Below are positions 1 to 11,441 of a stretch of DNA of 64,000 nt, in pieces; the first letter of the stretch is position 1, and every line of letters begins with the position of its first letter. A program made the position numbers and the translations under genes. The stretch is from Candidatus Planktophila sp. (GTDB taxonomy: Bacteria; Actinomycetota; Actinomycetes; Nanopelagicales; Nanopelagicaceae). The notes under the pieces are model-generated. The model was not told the DNA's origin and made no database searches. It saw nothing but the letters and a program-made list of their open reading frames with translations. The stretch spans positions 1-64,000 of the forward strand of contig JAFMBT010000006.1 in NCBI GenBank assembly GCA_017858325.1, written 5' to 3'.

Positions 1-197
1 CGCGCGGCTTCAAGAGCAGCGCGATCATCATTGACTTGTGCCTGCAACGCATTTATCTGTGCGCGCTGGTTGAAGTAATTCTGAATTGGTGGCGCTAAGA
101 CAAGTGCAAAGATAAAGAAGATGGTAACTAGAGCAAAGGTGCGGGTTGAACCAGGTCGGCGCGAGGAAAATACTCGCTTTGGCCTAGACCGACGCAC
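1..197 (-). CDS. FtsB/DivIC-like septum formation initiator (C-terminal part cut by window edge)
   Basis: A GTG at 197 opens a frame that runs off the left edge, with about 65 codons visible. The product has a short basic N-terminus (VRRSRPKRVFSSRR), one hydrophobic segment at about residues 22-38 (TFALVTIFFIFALVLA), then the start of a Q/N/A/L-rich coiled coil. This is the topology of FtsB/DivIC proteins, which bridge FtsL and FtsQ in the divisome. AAGGA lies 9 bases before the GTG, and an in-frame TAA 15 bases upstream limits the start. It follows the eno stop by 22 bp on the same strand, the actinobacterial order (eno then Rv1024 in M. tuberculosis). The family call rests on topology and context, because the C-terminal half is not visible. 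Confidence 0.75.
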   Translation of the reverse strand, partial: MRRSRPKRVFSSRRPGSTRTFALVTIFFIFALVLAPPIQNYFNQRAQINALQAQVNDDRAALEAA

Positions 198-219
198 CTG
201 AAGCAATCCTTACCGTCGA

Positions 220-2200
<1,981 letters not shown>

Positions 2201-2224
2201 CTTTTCTTAATAAATCTATCGAGA

Positions 2225-2830
2225 TTATTCAGTTGAAGGAGTTACGGCATCACCAGCAACAACAGATTCAATGATCTGTCCTGTTGCTGAATCCCACTTG
2301 CCATAACGTGGATTTACGGTGATCTCCAGAGAATTAAGCTTGGCAACAAAGAGTTCTTGAACGCGCGTTTGTACCTCATTCTCAGGAACACCAGTCTGGA
2401 GGAGGGCTTGAACGATTTTTTCATTAATTAGAATTCCACGAATATATGGCTCAAAATCTTCTGGGGCAATCGCAGCCGATACAAGAGCTGATGGAATTTG
2501 TTCTTCGTCACCGACTTGCTCAACAATCGCAGCACGACGTGCTGCTATCTCTGAGTTCGAGACTTCAATCTTGAGCTCTTCTGCCAATACGAAGAATCCT
2601 TGGATCAAGAGTTGGAATTGGAGCTGATTACGGAGAAGAGCATCCCCGCTCTCTAGCTGCATCTGTGACACATCAACTTTTGTTCGCTCTGCAAGAAGTG
2701 TGTCTACCTTTGTTTGAAGTTCTGCTGTAGTGATCTCGGTATCACCGAAAGAGAGTGCAGAGTCAACATTGGAACAACCGGTAAGTAAAAGTCCAGTTGT
2801 AATTGTGAGCGCGGTCAGAAGCTTCTTCAC
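2225..2830 (-). CDS. Lipoprotein with SurA-like N-terminal chaperone domain
   Basis: I place the start at the GTG at 2830, giving 201 residues beginning VKKLLTALTITTGLLLTGC. That is a lipoprotein signal peptide with lipobox LTGC, so the mature protein is anchored outside the membrane. An ATG further upstream at 2929 would lie deep inside mfd and bury the signal peptide. The GTG overlaps the mfd stop as GTGA, so translation is probably coupled. The mature part (about residues 25-175) is helical with the pattern of SurA/PrsA N-terminal domains (ALLRNQLQFQLLIQGFFVLA, SNSEIAARRAAIVEQ), but no parvulin PPIase domain is visible. A holdase for exported proteins is likely; substrates are unknown. The slot between mfd and mazG is typically filled by such lipoproteins in Actinobacteria. 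Confidence 0.8.
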   Translation of the reverse strand: MKKLLTALTITTGLLLTGCSNVDSALSFGDTEITTAELQTKVDTLLAERTKVDVSQMQLESGDALLRNQLQFQLLIQGFFVLAEELKIEVSNSEIAARRAAIVEQVGDEEQIPSALVSAAIAPEDFEPYIRGILINEKIVQALLQTGVPENEVQTRVQELFVAKLNSLEITVNPRYGKWDSATGQIIESVVAGDAVTPSTE

Positions 2831-5800
2831 GGTTTTCTCTCTTTCGTCGATAACTCTTCCAGGGCCGTGGATATCCAGACCAGGAGAGAAGTATCCCCCA
2901 TCTGCGGAGAGAGATTGGACGGGCTCCATCCACTGGGCTTGGGAATCGTGACCATCACGCTCTCGGTCGCGTTTTTATAGAGCGAGCCAGGATAGAGGCG
3001 GGTTAATCGCAACTGTTTAGATTCGGGTAGAGGTAACGGGGTGATACGCAGGAACTTTCCCGTTGATACCAACTCCGTGACACCGAGTGCCTTTGCTTGG
3101 GCTCGCAGCGCCGCAACTTTGAGGAGGACTTGGGCTTCTTCAGGTAATGGACCGAAACGATCAACAAGTTCGCCTTCGATGGCATCCACATCTGATTGCG
3201 TTGCAACATCAGCAAGTCGGCGATAGAGATCAAGACGAAGTCTTTCACCCGGGACATAATCTGCAGAGAGGTGGGCGTTTACCGGTAACTCGACTTTACA
3301 CTCATGATTCTTCTCATCGGTAGCGATAATCCCAGCCTTGTAGTCATGTACCGCATCGCCAACCATGCGCATATAAAGATCGAAGCCAACATCTGCAATA
3401 TGACCTGACTGCTCGCCACCCAATAGATTTCCTGCCCCACGAATTTCTAAATCTTTCAGTGCTACACGCATACCCGCACCAAGATCTGTATTCGTTGCAA
3501 TGGTCTTAAGTCGGTCGAGGGCTACTTCAGATAGTGGTTGATCTGCCGGATAGAGGAAGTACGCATATGCACGTTCACGCCCTCGACCAACTCTTCCACG
3601 TAATTGATGCAATTGAGAGAGCCCAAAGTTATCGGCACGTTCAACAATCAGGGTATTTGCATTTGCAATGTCAAGGCCACTTTCTACAATTGTGGTGCAG
3701 ACCAGAACATCAAAATCACGATTCCAAAATGCCAAAATCACATCTTCTAGCGCACCTTCACTCATCTGACCATGAGCTACACGAATACGCGCCTCAGGGA
3801 CAAGCTCTTGGATTTTTGTAGCAGCACGATCGATTGATTCCACTCGATTGTGGAGATAGAAAATCTGGCCATCACGTAATAGCTCGCGATGGATCGCTGC
3901 CTTAATCTGTGCATCATCTGTCGGGCCGACATAGGTCAAGATCGGATGACGTTCTTCGGGTGGAGTTGTGATCGTAGACATTTCGCGGATACCCGTCACT
4001 GCCATCTCAAGTGTGCGCGGAATAGGCGTTGCAGACATGGCTAATACATCAACAGTTGTACGGAGCTTCTTAAGTGATTCTTTCTGCTCGACACCAAAGC
4101 GTTGTTCTTCATCGACAATGACAAGACCAAGATCCTTAAAGAGCACATCTTGTGAAAGTAAGCGGTGGGTACCAATAATTACATCAGCGCTTCCGTTTAC
4201 AGTTTCATCAAGGATTGTCCTCGTCTCCTTAGCGCTGTTAAAGCGAGAGAGACCGACAACCTTGATGGGAAATCCTGCATAGCGTTCTGCAAAAGTCTTT
4301 GTATGTTGTTGAACAAGAAGTGTTGTCGGAACAAGTACAGCTACTTGCTTTCCATCTTGTACCGCTTTAAAGGCTGCGCGAATAGCGATTTCGGTCTTTC
4401 CGTATCCGACATCGCCACAGATAATACGATCCATCGGATACGGACGCTCCATATCCTGCTTCACATCTTCAATGGTGGAGAGTTGGTCCGGGGTTTCAAT
4501 ATATGAAAATGCATCTTCTAGCTCACGTTGCCAAGGAGTATCTGGAGAAAATGCAAAGCCGGGAGCACTTGTACGCGCTGCATACAGCCTGATGAGTTCG
4601 CCGGCTATCGCCTTAACTGCTTTACGGGCACGCCCCTTAGCTTTCTGCCACTCACCGCTGCCGATTCGATGAACTGTTGGTGATTCTCCACCAATGTATT
4701 TGCTGACTTGTTCCAATGAATCTGTGGGGACAAAGATCCGATCTCCGGGCTGGCCCCGCTTTGCAGATGCGTATTCAATAATCAGATATTCGCGGGTGAC
4801 GTTATTAACGGTGCGCGCTGTCATCTCAATGTAGCGGCCGATTCCATGTTGCTCGTGGACTATAAAATCTCCTGCTTTAAGTTCCAGTGGATCAACTGCC
4901 TGTTTACGCTTTGATGGCATCTTTGCACTATCTCGCCCACTTGATTTACTACCAGAGAGATCGCGCTCTGTGACAAAGAGAACTCCGCAATCCTCCGATG
5001 AGAATCCATGAGCAATTGTTGATTGACAGAGGTGAATGGCGCCTTTTCTGGGAGCGGCGCTGAGTTCTTGCATGATCTGTACCGGTAAATCTGCCGAACG
5101 GAAGATTCCGGCATATCGCTCGATCATTCCGTGCCCAGAGGCTGAAAAAATTACGCTGTGATGGCTAGCAATCCCTTGACGAAGTAACTCAATTGCACGT
5201 TCGCTATCACCGCGCATCGGTTCAATTGCAACTAGATCGAGAAAGGCCGCACTCTGATCAAGGTCGCTGCCAAAGCTATTGAGTGATCGGGTGAGAAGAC
5301 CTGCCTGCAGAATCACCTCGTGCAGCTCTTCCCAATCCAGATAGGTTGTTGCCTCAACAGGAAGTGGCGCTGCTGCACCGATTGCAGCACTTGACCATGC
5401 GGCTTGAAAAAATTCATTATTTGTTGCAATCAGGTCTGCGGTGCGAGATTTAATCCGTTCATCGTCAATGAAAAATACTTCGCTCTGTTCAGGCATGCGA
5501 GAGCCAATTGTTTCAAGCTCTTCGATCAACATCGGAATGAGTGATTCCATTCCGTCACATGAAATTCCTTCTGCGATTTTTCCTAATATTTCCGAGGCTG
5601 ATGGATATTTGTTCTGCAGTTCTGCAGCGCGTGCTTGAATTTCAGGAGTAAGGGTGAATTCACGGCAAGGAAGTATTTCAATTTTCTCGGTGACAGGAGT
5701 TTGTGTCCGTTGATCTGCTACATCAAAGTACTTTATATCCTCAATCTCATCGCCGAAGAAATCGATACGAACTGGGTGGAGAGCCAGTGGGAAGAAAACG

Positions 5801-6315
5801 TCGACAATCCCACCACGTACTGCAAACTCTCCCCGTCTCTCAACGAGATCAGTGCGTGTGTAGGCACTTGTGGCCAAATGCTCGACAAGATCGGTCAGTG
5901 ATAACTCTTGCCCAATTTCTAGCGTGCGCAACGGGTTCGCTGAAATCGCTGAGATAAATCTATGGATTGCCCCACGCACAGGAGTAATCACAATTGGATG
6001 CAAGTGATGTCCTTCCTTTAACGAATGAAGCGTTGCTGCTCGCCGTGCAACTGTGTCACTCCGTGGGCTCAATCGTTCATGAGGGAGTGTTTCCCATGCC
6101 GGAAATTCAAGAACGTGATCATGCAGCTCACGTAGTTCGTGGGCTAAATCTTCAGCGCTGCGAGAAGAACTCGTAATCACAAGTAACGGTTTCTCTTTGG
6201 CGCGTGTTGCAAGTAGAAATGGATAGCTTGGATTTGGCGCAATGATTTTCGGTGAATGATTAAGCGCCTCGGCTATCTCTGGATTGATCTCAATGGCTGA
6301 GATAAGACCGCGCAT
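2827..6315 (-). CDS. mfd: Transcription-repair coupling factor Mfd
   Basis: Displaces RNA polymerase stalled at DNA lesions and recruits UvrA; an ATP-driven translocase. At 1162 residues it is full length. Order of domains: UvrB-like N-terminal region (FPAWETLPHERLSPR near residue 75), RNA-polymerase interaction domain (GDFIVHEQHGIGRY near 487), Walker A GDVGYGKTE near 640, DEEQ box (VDEEQRFG near 740), motif III SATPIPRTLE, motif VI QLRGRVGRGRERAYAYF near 900, and the C-terminal TRCF domain. The ATG follows a strong GGGGGGTGAATT leader. It is divergent from ppc and overlaps the downstream lipoprotein start by 4 bp. No odd features. Confidence 0.99.
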   Translation of the reverse strand: MRGLISAIEINPEIAEALNHSPKIIAPNPSYPFLLATRAKEKPLLVITSSSRSAEDLAHELRELHDHVLEFPAWETLPHERLSPRSDTVARRAATLHSLKEGHHLHPIVITPVRGAIHRFISAISANPLRTLEIGQELSLTDLVEHLATSAYTRTDLVERRGEFAVRGGIVDVFFPLALHPVRIDFFGDEIEDIKYFDVADQRTQTPVTEKIEILPCREFTLTPEIQARAAELQNKYPSASEILGKIAEGISCDGMESLIPMLIEELETIGSRMPEQSEVFFIDDERIKSRTADLIATNNEFFQAAWSSAAIGAAAPLPVEATTYLDWEELHEVILQAGLLTRSLNSFGSDLDQSAAFLDLVAIEPMRGDSERAIELLRQGIASHHSVIFSASGHGMIERYAGIFRSADLPVQIMQELSAAPRKGAIHLCQSTIAHGFSSEDCGVLFVTERDLSGSKSSGRDSAKMPSKRKQAVDPLELKAGDFIVHEQHGIGRYIEMTARTVNNVTREYLIIEYASAKRGQPGDRIFVPTDSLEQVSKYIGGESPTVHRIGSGEWQKAKGRARKAVKAIAGELIRLYAARTSAPGFAFSPDTPWQRELEDAFSYIETPDQLSTIEDVKQDMERPYPMDRIICGDVGYGKTEIAIRAAFKAVQDGKQVAVLVPTTLLVQQHTKTFAERYAGFPIKVVGLSRFNSAKETRTILDETVNGSADVIIGTHRLLSQDVLFKDLGLVIVDEEQRFGVEQKESLKKLRTTVDVLAMSATPIPRTLEMAVTGIREMSTITTPPEERHPILTYVGPTDDAQIKAAIHRELLRDGQIFYLHNRVESIDRAATKIQELVPEARIRVAHGQMSEGALEDVILAFWNRDFDVLVCTTIVESGLDIANANTLIVERADNFGLSQLHQLRGRVGRGRERAYAYFLYPADQPLSEVALDRLKTIATNTDLGAGMRVALKDLEIRGAGNLLGGEQSGHIADVGFDLYMRMVGDAVHDYKAGIIATDEKNHECKVELPVNAHLSADYVPGERLRLDLYRRLADVATQSDVDAIEGELVDRFGPLPEEAQVLLKVAALRAQAKALGVTELVSTGKFLRITPLPLPESKQLRLTRLYPGSLYKNATESVMVTIPKPSGWSPSNLSPQMGDTSLLVWISTALEELSTKERKP

Positions 6316-6420
6316 AATTCACCCCCCAATAGCAACTGGCCCCGCTTGGTCAAGACCAGGGGGCTACAGGCAAAGTCTACGGTGTGCGCAGTGCGCAGAA
6401 TTCCCTGCGAGAATATGTGC

Positions 6421-9111
6421 ATGACAAATCAGGATGAGTCACTGCGCGCAGATGTGCGTCGACTGGGCGATCTCCTGGGTCAGACCCTTGTCCGCCAGGA
6501 AGGACAGGAACTACTTGATCTCGTCGAAAGCGTGCGCAAAGCGGTCCGTGAAGGAACGGGTGGAGAAGTACTTAAGGATTTATCGGTAGATGATTCGATT
6601 CAGCTGGTTCGAGCATTTAGTACCTACTTTCATTTGGCAAATGTGGCAGAGCAAGTTAACCGCGTACGAATTATTTCGGAGTCACGAGAAGTCAACGGTT
6701 CATGGATTTCACGTGCTGTAGATAAGGTCGTAGCAGCACAGAAGGCTCAAATTCCTGGCCATCAGTTTTCACAAGAAGATCTTGAACAATGGATTAGTGA
6801 ATTAAGCATCCGTCCAGTCTTTACCGCTCATCCAACCGAAGCTGCACGACGTTCAATCCTTAACAAACTGAGTGAAATTTCGCGCCTTCTCGATTTACCT
6901 AAAAGTGTGACAAACTCACAATCACTTGCAGAAATTATAGATTTGTTATGGCAGACCGATGAACTTCGCGTTGATCGCCCTGAACCACTTGATGAGGCGA
7001 TGAACGCCCTGTATTACCTCGATGATCTGGCACGAACCACAGTTCCTGAAGTATTAAATGAGTTTGCACACCAGATAAAGCGCCTTGGTGTGGAGTTACC
7101 GGTGACTGCACGACCACTCACATTTGGAACATGGATCGGTGGCGATCGAGATGGAAATCCAAATATCACACCTGAGATCACAAAAGCTGCTGTTGTCCTG
7201 CAGGTAGGCCATGCAATCCGAACCACTATTGCGGCGATGGATCAATTGCGTCAGATGCTCTCTGTCTCAACACGCATTATCGGTGCGACACCTGAACTCT
7301 CTGCATCAGTTGAAGAGGACTTGAAGCACATACCTGAATTCGAACCACGTTTTCGTCGACTCAATACCCAAGAGCCTTATCGCCTCAAGGCGACAGCAAT
7401 TGTTCATCGCTTAGCTTTGACTAGAGATCGCCATGCAAAAGGCGCTCCACATGTGGCGCACCGTGATTACAAAGATACTGCTGAACTATTAGCTGACTTA
7501 ACGCTGATGCGTGACTCACTCTTTGCACACCACGGAGAATTAATTGCAACTGGATTGCTCGAAAGAACTATTCGCTCTGTAGCAGCGTTTGGAATTACCC
7601 ATGCAACTCTTGATGTCCGTGAACATTCAGATGCCCATCATGGCGCCCTGGCAGAGATTATTGGTGGCAACTATGCAGATCAGAGCCACGAGCAACGCTT
7701 TGACACCCTTACGGGACTACTGGCGCAAGAACTGAATCCCTCTACTTCATCACTGACCGGAAGTGATGCTAAAACCTTCAATACCTTTGTTGCGATTAAT
7801 GAATTAATTGAGGACTTTGGTCCAGAGATTATTGAAACCTATATTGTTTCGATGACAATGGATGCCGATGATCTGATTGCAGCAACGGTTCTGGCTAAAT
7901 GGGCTGGACTAGTTGATCTGCCAGCAGGTGTTGCAAAGATCGGATTTGCTCCACTACTTGAAACTGTTGCCGAACTTCGTGCGGCAGGTGAGATTCTTGA
8001 TCGTCTCTTAGCACATCCAACATATAGAAAAGTCGTTGAACTTCGTGGAGATATTCAAGAAGTCATGTTGGGCTACTCAGATTCGAATAAGGATGCAGGA
8101 ATTGCAACAAGTCAGTGGGAGATTCACCGTGCACAGCGTCAGCTTCGCGATATCGCAATGAAACACGGTGTTCGTCTTCGCTTATTCCATGGGCGCGGTG
8201 GTTCTGTCGGACGCGGCGGCGGTCCAACATATGAAGCACTAGTAGCACTTCCTTGGGGTTCTATTGATGGTGAAATTAAAGTCACCGAACAAGGTGAAGT
8301 CATTAGTGATAAGTATTCATTGCCTGCACTAGCGCGCGAGAATGTTGAGCTCACCTTGGCCGCATCTTTCGAGGCGACAATTCTTAATCGCGCACCACGT
8401 CAAAGTGAAGAAGAACTTGATCGCTGGAATACCTGCATGAACCTCATCTCTGATGCTTCATTTAAGCAATATCGAAACTTGGTTGACCACCCGGATCTTC
8501 CTGCATATTTCTATGCATCCACACCTGTAGAACAACTTGGAAATCTTTTCTTGGGTTCACGCCCATCGCGTAGGCCAGATGCCACATCAGGCTTGGGATC
8601 GCTACGTGCGATTCCTTGGGTATTTGGATGGACGCAGTCACGCCAAATTGTCCCGGGTTGGTTTGGTGTTGGGTCAGGGCTTAAGGCCGCGCGTGATGCG
8701 GGCAAGAGCGCTGATATGAAATCGATGCTTCAAAACTGGCACTTTTTCCATACCTTTATTAGTAATGTAGAGATGACCCTTGCAAAGACAGATTTGATCA
8801 CTGCTCGTCGCTATGTAGAAACACTCGTTCCAAAAGAGCTTCACCACTTCCTCGATGAGATCACCGCGGAATTTGAAGTTACCGTTTCAGAGATTTTACT
8901 GCTCACCCAGAAAGATTCGCTCTTGAGCGAACAACCTGTCCTAGCGCGCACGCTTCAAATACGCGATGCATATCTTTCACCTCTGCATTTGCTGCAGATC
9001 AACCTGCTGCAGCGCGTACGAGCCAAGGGTGATTCTGCAGATCCAACGCTGATTCGCGCACTATTGCTGACAATTAATGGTGTTGCTGCTGGCCTACGAA
9101 ATACAGGCTGA
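6421..9111 (+). CDS. ppc: Phosphoenolpyruvate carboxylase
   Basis: Carboxylates PEP with bicarbonate to oxaloacetate, an anaplerotic step feeding the TCA cycle. I choose the ATG at 6421 (MTNQDESLRADVRRLG, 896 residues), since the family N-terminus starts near the LRxDVRxLG segment; ATG 6415 is two codons upstream and a longer frame to 6346 adds an unlike extension. Signatures: the catalytic VFTAHPTEAARRS near residue 140, LTFGTWIGGDRDGNPN near 237, GYSDSNKDAG near 550, the glycine-rich LFHGRGGSVGRGGGPT near 590 and the C-terminal GLRNTG that closes the active site. GAGAAT lies six bases before ATG 6421, a possible leaderless promoter. The 3' end is separated from convergent pth by one base. 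Confidence 0.97.
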   Translation: MTNQDESLRADVRRLGDLLGQTLVRQEGQELLDLVESVRKAVREGTGGEVLKDLSVDDSIQLVRAFSTYFHLANVAEQVNRVRIISESREVNGSWISRAVDKVVAAQKAQIPGHQFSQEDLEQWISELSIRPVFTAHPTEAARRSILNKLSEISRLLDLPKSVTNSQSLAEIIDLLWQTDELRVDRPEPLDEAMNALYYLDDLARTTVPEVLNEFAHQIKRLGVELPVTARPLTFGTWIGGDRDGNPNITPEITKAAVVLQVGHAIRTTIAAMDQLRQMLSVSTRIIGATPELSASVEEDLKHIPEFEPRFRRLNTQEPYRLKATAIVHRLALTRDRHAKGAPHVAHRDYKDTAELLADLTLMRDSLFAHHGELIATGLLERTIRSVAAFGITHATLDVREHSDAHHGALAEIIGGNYADQSHEQRFDTLTGLLAQELNPSTSSLTGSDAKTFNTFVAINELIEDFGPEIIETYIVSMTMDADDLIAATVLAKWAGLVDLPAGVAKIGFAPLLETVAELRAAGEILDRLLAHPTYRKVVELRGDIQEVMLGYSDSNKDAGIATSQWEIHRAQRQLRDIAMKHGVRLRLFHGRGGSVGRGGGPTYEALVALPWGSIDGEIKVTEQGEVISDKYSLPALARENVELTLAASFEATILNRAPRQSEEELDRWNTCMNLISDASFKQYRNLVDHPDLPAYFYASTPVEQLGNLFLGSRPSRRPDATSGLGSLRAIPWVFGWTQSRQIVPGWFGVGSGLKAARDAGKSADMKSMLQNWHFFHTFISNVEMTLAKTDLITARRYVETLVPKELHHFLDEITAEFEVTVSEILLLTQKDSLLSEQPVLARTLQIRDAYLSPLHLLQINLLQRVRAKGDSADPTLIRALLLTINGVAAGLRNTG

Positions 9112-9112
9112 T

Positions 9113-9688
9113 CTAAGAATTAAAAGTGGACTGCGTAAAATCGAGTCCTTTTTCGATCAACGACTCCACAACATCGCTACCACGCTCAATAAACTCTCCT
9201 AAGGTCTGCTTTTCTTCCTTGCTGAATTGCTTGAGGACAAAGTCAGCTGGATCTTGCTGGCCCATGGGGCGGCCGATACCCAAGCGAACGCGGTAATAAT
9301 CAGGGGTATCAAAGGCCGAGGTCATTGATTTCAAACCGTTGTGGCCGTTATCGCCGCCGCCTAACTTGCTGCGGATGACTGAGTAACCGATATCTAGCTC
9401 ATCATGTAAGGCAATAATCTTTGCTGGTTCGACTGAGTAGAAGTTAGCTAACGCCTTAATTGGCCCGCCAGTTTCATTCATATAACTATTTGATTTAGCG
9501 AGAATTATTGAATGTGCATCAACACCAACACCTAATTTGAGTGCTGCAATCTGCGTACGAGATTTATGGTTTGCAAGCTTTACATTATGGCGTTTGATGA
9601 GATGATCGATGACCATCTGACCCACATTGTGACGGGTGGCAGCGTATTGATCGCCTGGATTACCAAGTCCCACTACCAACCACGTCAT
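9113..9688 (-). CDS. pth: Peptidyl-tRNA hydrolase
   Basis: Releases tRNA from peptidyl-tRNA that drops off the ribosome. The 191-residue product has the standard length. Visible: N-terminal VVGLGNPGDQYAATRHNVGQ with the catalytic His near residue 20, SNSYMNETGGPIKAL near 66 with the conserved Met-Asn, HDELDIGYSVIRSKLGGGDN with the catalytic-site Asp near 93, and GHNGLKSM. Start is ATG 9688, 18 bp after rplY, the conserved actinobacterial rplY-pth pair (Rv1015c-Rv1014c). Confidence 0.97.
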   Translation of the reverse strand: MTWLVVGLGNPGDQYAATRHNVGQMVIDHLIKRHNVKLANHKSRTQIAALKLGVGVDAHSIILAKSNSYMNETGGPIKALANFYSVEPAKIIALHDELDIGYSVIRSKLGGGDNGHNGLKSMTSAFDTPDYYRVRLGIGRPMGQQDPADFVLKQFSKEEKQTLGEFIERGSDVVESLIEKGLDFTQSTFNS

Positions 9689-9706
9689 AATGAGAAAGGG
9701 TACGGG

Positions 9707-10327
9707 TTAAGCGTCTTTCTTTTCAGCATCTGCTGAAGGTGCCACAGCATCTGCTTCTGCCACTGGAGCTACTACCTCTTCTACCACTGCTATTGAGCGC
9801 TCTGATACGTGAACGACAATCATCTTTGGATCGCTCACCAGAGTTGTGCCTGCAGGAAGAACAACCTCCGATGCATAGCGTGAAGTACCAGCTGTCATTC
9901 CTTCAATATCAAGTGTCAGGAACTTAGGAATAGAAGTGGCTTCTGCTTCGATCTCAATGGTGTGGTTGACATGCTCGAGGATTCCATCTGGATCGTGTTT
10001 TCCTTCTGTATGAACAGGAACATCAACGGTAACTTTCTCGCCACGGCGAACAAGTACGAGGTCAATATGTTCGAGGATCTGCTTAAGTGGATGGCGAACT
10101 ATTGACTTTGGAAGTGTGAGTTCGACCTTTCCAGCAATATCAATATTGAGAAGAACGTTTGATTCTTTGAGTGCAACGCCGAGTTCGCGTGCTGGCAATG
10201 TGATGTGAAGTGGCTTCTCACCGTGGCCGTAGATAACTGCTGGGACAAGTCCTGCAACTCGTGCACGACGTGAAGCACCCTTACCGAATTCGGTACGTGT
10301 GGTTCCCTTGATTGATACTTCTGCCAT
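9707..10327 (-). CDS. rplY: 50S ribosomal protein L25 (CTC/TL5 form)
   Basis: Binds 5S rRNA in the large subunit. At 206 residues it is the long CTC/general-stress form, with an N-terminal L25 domain (about 1-92: EFGKGASRRARVAGLVPAVIYG is the hallmark region) and a C-terminal beta domain (about 93-185). It ends in an acidic Ala/Glu/Asp-rich tail common in actinobacterial orthologues. AAGGGAG sits seven bases before the ATG. A gap of 128 bp separates it from prs, so it may have its own promoter; a small CCTCG/CGAGG stem in that gap is listed among rejected items. It pairs with pth downstream. Confidence 0.96.
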   Translation of the reverse strand: MAEVSIKGTTRTEFGKGASRRARVAGLVPAVIYGHGEKPLHITLPARELGVALKESNVLLNIDIAGKVELTLPKSIVRHPLKQILEHIDLVLVRRGEKVTVDVPVHTEGKHDPDGILEHVNHTIEIEAEATSIPKFLTLDIEGMTAGTSRYASEVVLPAGTTLVSDPKMIVVHVSERSIAVVEEVVAPVAEADAVAPSADAEKKDA

Positions 10328-10455
10328 TGTGGTACTCCCTTAGCGCTGTAGATACTTCACTTCGATTGCATGAAGTTCCAGCAGGAGTTGATACCTACGC
10401 CGTCGATCACGGATAAATTTCACCCTCGCCGGAACGAGGCCAAGATTAGCCTGAG

Positions 10456-11436
10456 TTAGCTATGTCCGTCAAAAAGACTTGTGACTGAGCCATCTTCGAA
10501 GACTTCACGGATTGCCCGGGCCAAAAGTGGGGCAATGGTGAGCACGGTGAGCTTGTCAAAGCGCTTATCGTCAGCGATTGGAAGTGAGTTTGTCACAACA
10601 ATTTCGACGGCGCGTGAATCCCTAAGGCGCTCAACTGCTGGACCTGAAAAGACGGCGTGGGTAGCTGCGACGATGACATCTTTCGCGCCACCTTCAAAGA
10701 GAGCATCCACTGCCTTTGTAATTGTGCCTGCCGTATCAATCATGTCATCGATAACAACGCATGTACGCCCTGTGACATCACCGACGACTCGTCCTGTTAC
10801 TGATTCATTAGGAACAAGTGGATCACGAGTCTTATGTATGAATGCAATCGGGCAACCACCGAGAAGTTCTGACCAACGCTCTGCAACGCGGACACGACCT
10901 GAATCTGGTGAAACGATCGTGAGCATTGAGCGATCAACTTTGCTACCGACATAGTTGGCTAACATAGGTAGAGCAAAGAGATGATCTACCGGTCCATCAA
11001 AGAATCCTTGGATCTGCGAAGTATGAAGATCTACAACCATTAAACGATCCGCGCCGGCAGCCTTGTAGAGATCTGCCATCAATCGCGCAGAGATTGGCTC
11101 GCGTCCACGGTGCTTCTTATCTTGACGAGCATATCCATAGAACGGTGCAACAACGGTAATTCGTTTTGCTGATGCTCGCTTAAGAGCATCGACCATAATC
11201 AGTTGCTCCATGATCTGCTTATTTACTGGAGCAGCATGTGATTGAAGTACGAATGCATCGCAGCCGCGCACAGATTCTTCGAAGCGAACGAAAATTTCCC
11301 CATTTGCAAAGTCATAGGCAGAAGTTGGGGTAAGTGGAACGCCTAATTCGGAAGCTACTTCATCTGCTAACTCTGGAAAACCTCGTCCTGTAAAGAGTCG
11401 TAATCTTTTCTCGGAAGTTAATCTGAGTTCGCTCAC
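10456..11436 (-). CDS. prs: Ribose-phosphate pyrophosphokinase (PRPP synthetase)
   Basis: Makes phosphoribosyl pyrophosphate from ribose 5-phosphate and ATP for nucleotide, His and Trp synthesis. The 326-residue product includes the ATP-loop region FANGEIFVRFEESVRG near residue 44, the flexible-loop RQDKKHRGREPISARL near 105, the metal-binding MVVDLHTSQIQGFF near 134 and the PRPP-binding VVIDDMIDTAGTITKA near 226. The start is GTG at 11436, 5 bp after the glmU stop, with GAAGG about 11 bases upstream. glmU-prs is a widespread pair, consistent with one transcript. Confidence 0.98.
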   Translation of the reverse strand: MSELRLTSEKRLRLFTGRGFPELADEVASELGVPLTPTSAYDFANGEIFVRFEESVRGCDAFVLQSHAAPVNKQIMEQLIMVDALKRASAKRITVVAPFYGYARQDKKHRGREPISARLMADLYKAAGADRLMVVDLHTSQIQGFFDGPVDHLFALPMLANYVGSKVDRSMLTIVSPDSGRVRVAERWSELLGGCPIAFIHKTRDPLVPNESVTGRVVGDVTGRTCVVIDDMIDTAGTITKAVDALFEGGAKDVIVAATHAVFSGPAVERLRDSRAVEIVVTNSLPIADDKRFDKLTVLTIAPLLARAIREVFEDGSVTSLFDGHS

Positions 11437-11441
11437 AGAAG

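Noticed and set aside
10424-10439. CCTCG/CGAGG stem between prs and rplY as a terminator
   Set aside because: Five-pair stem without a following T-run on either strand; too weak to list.
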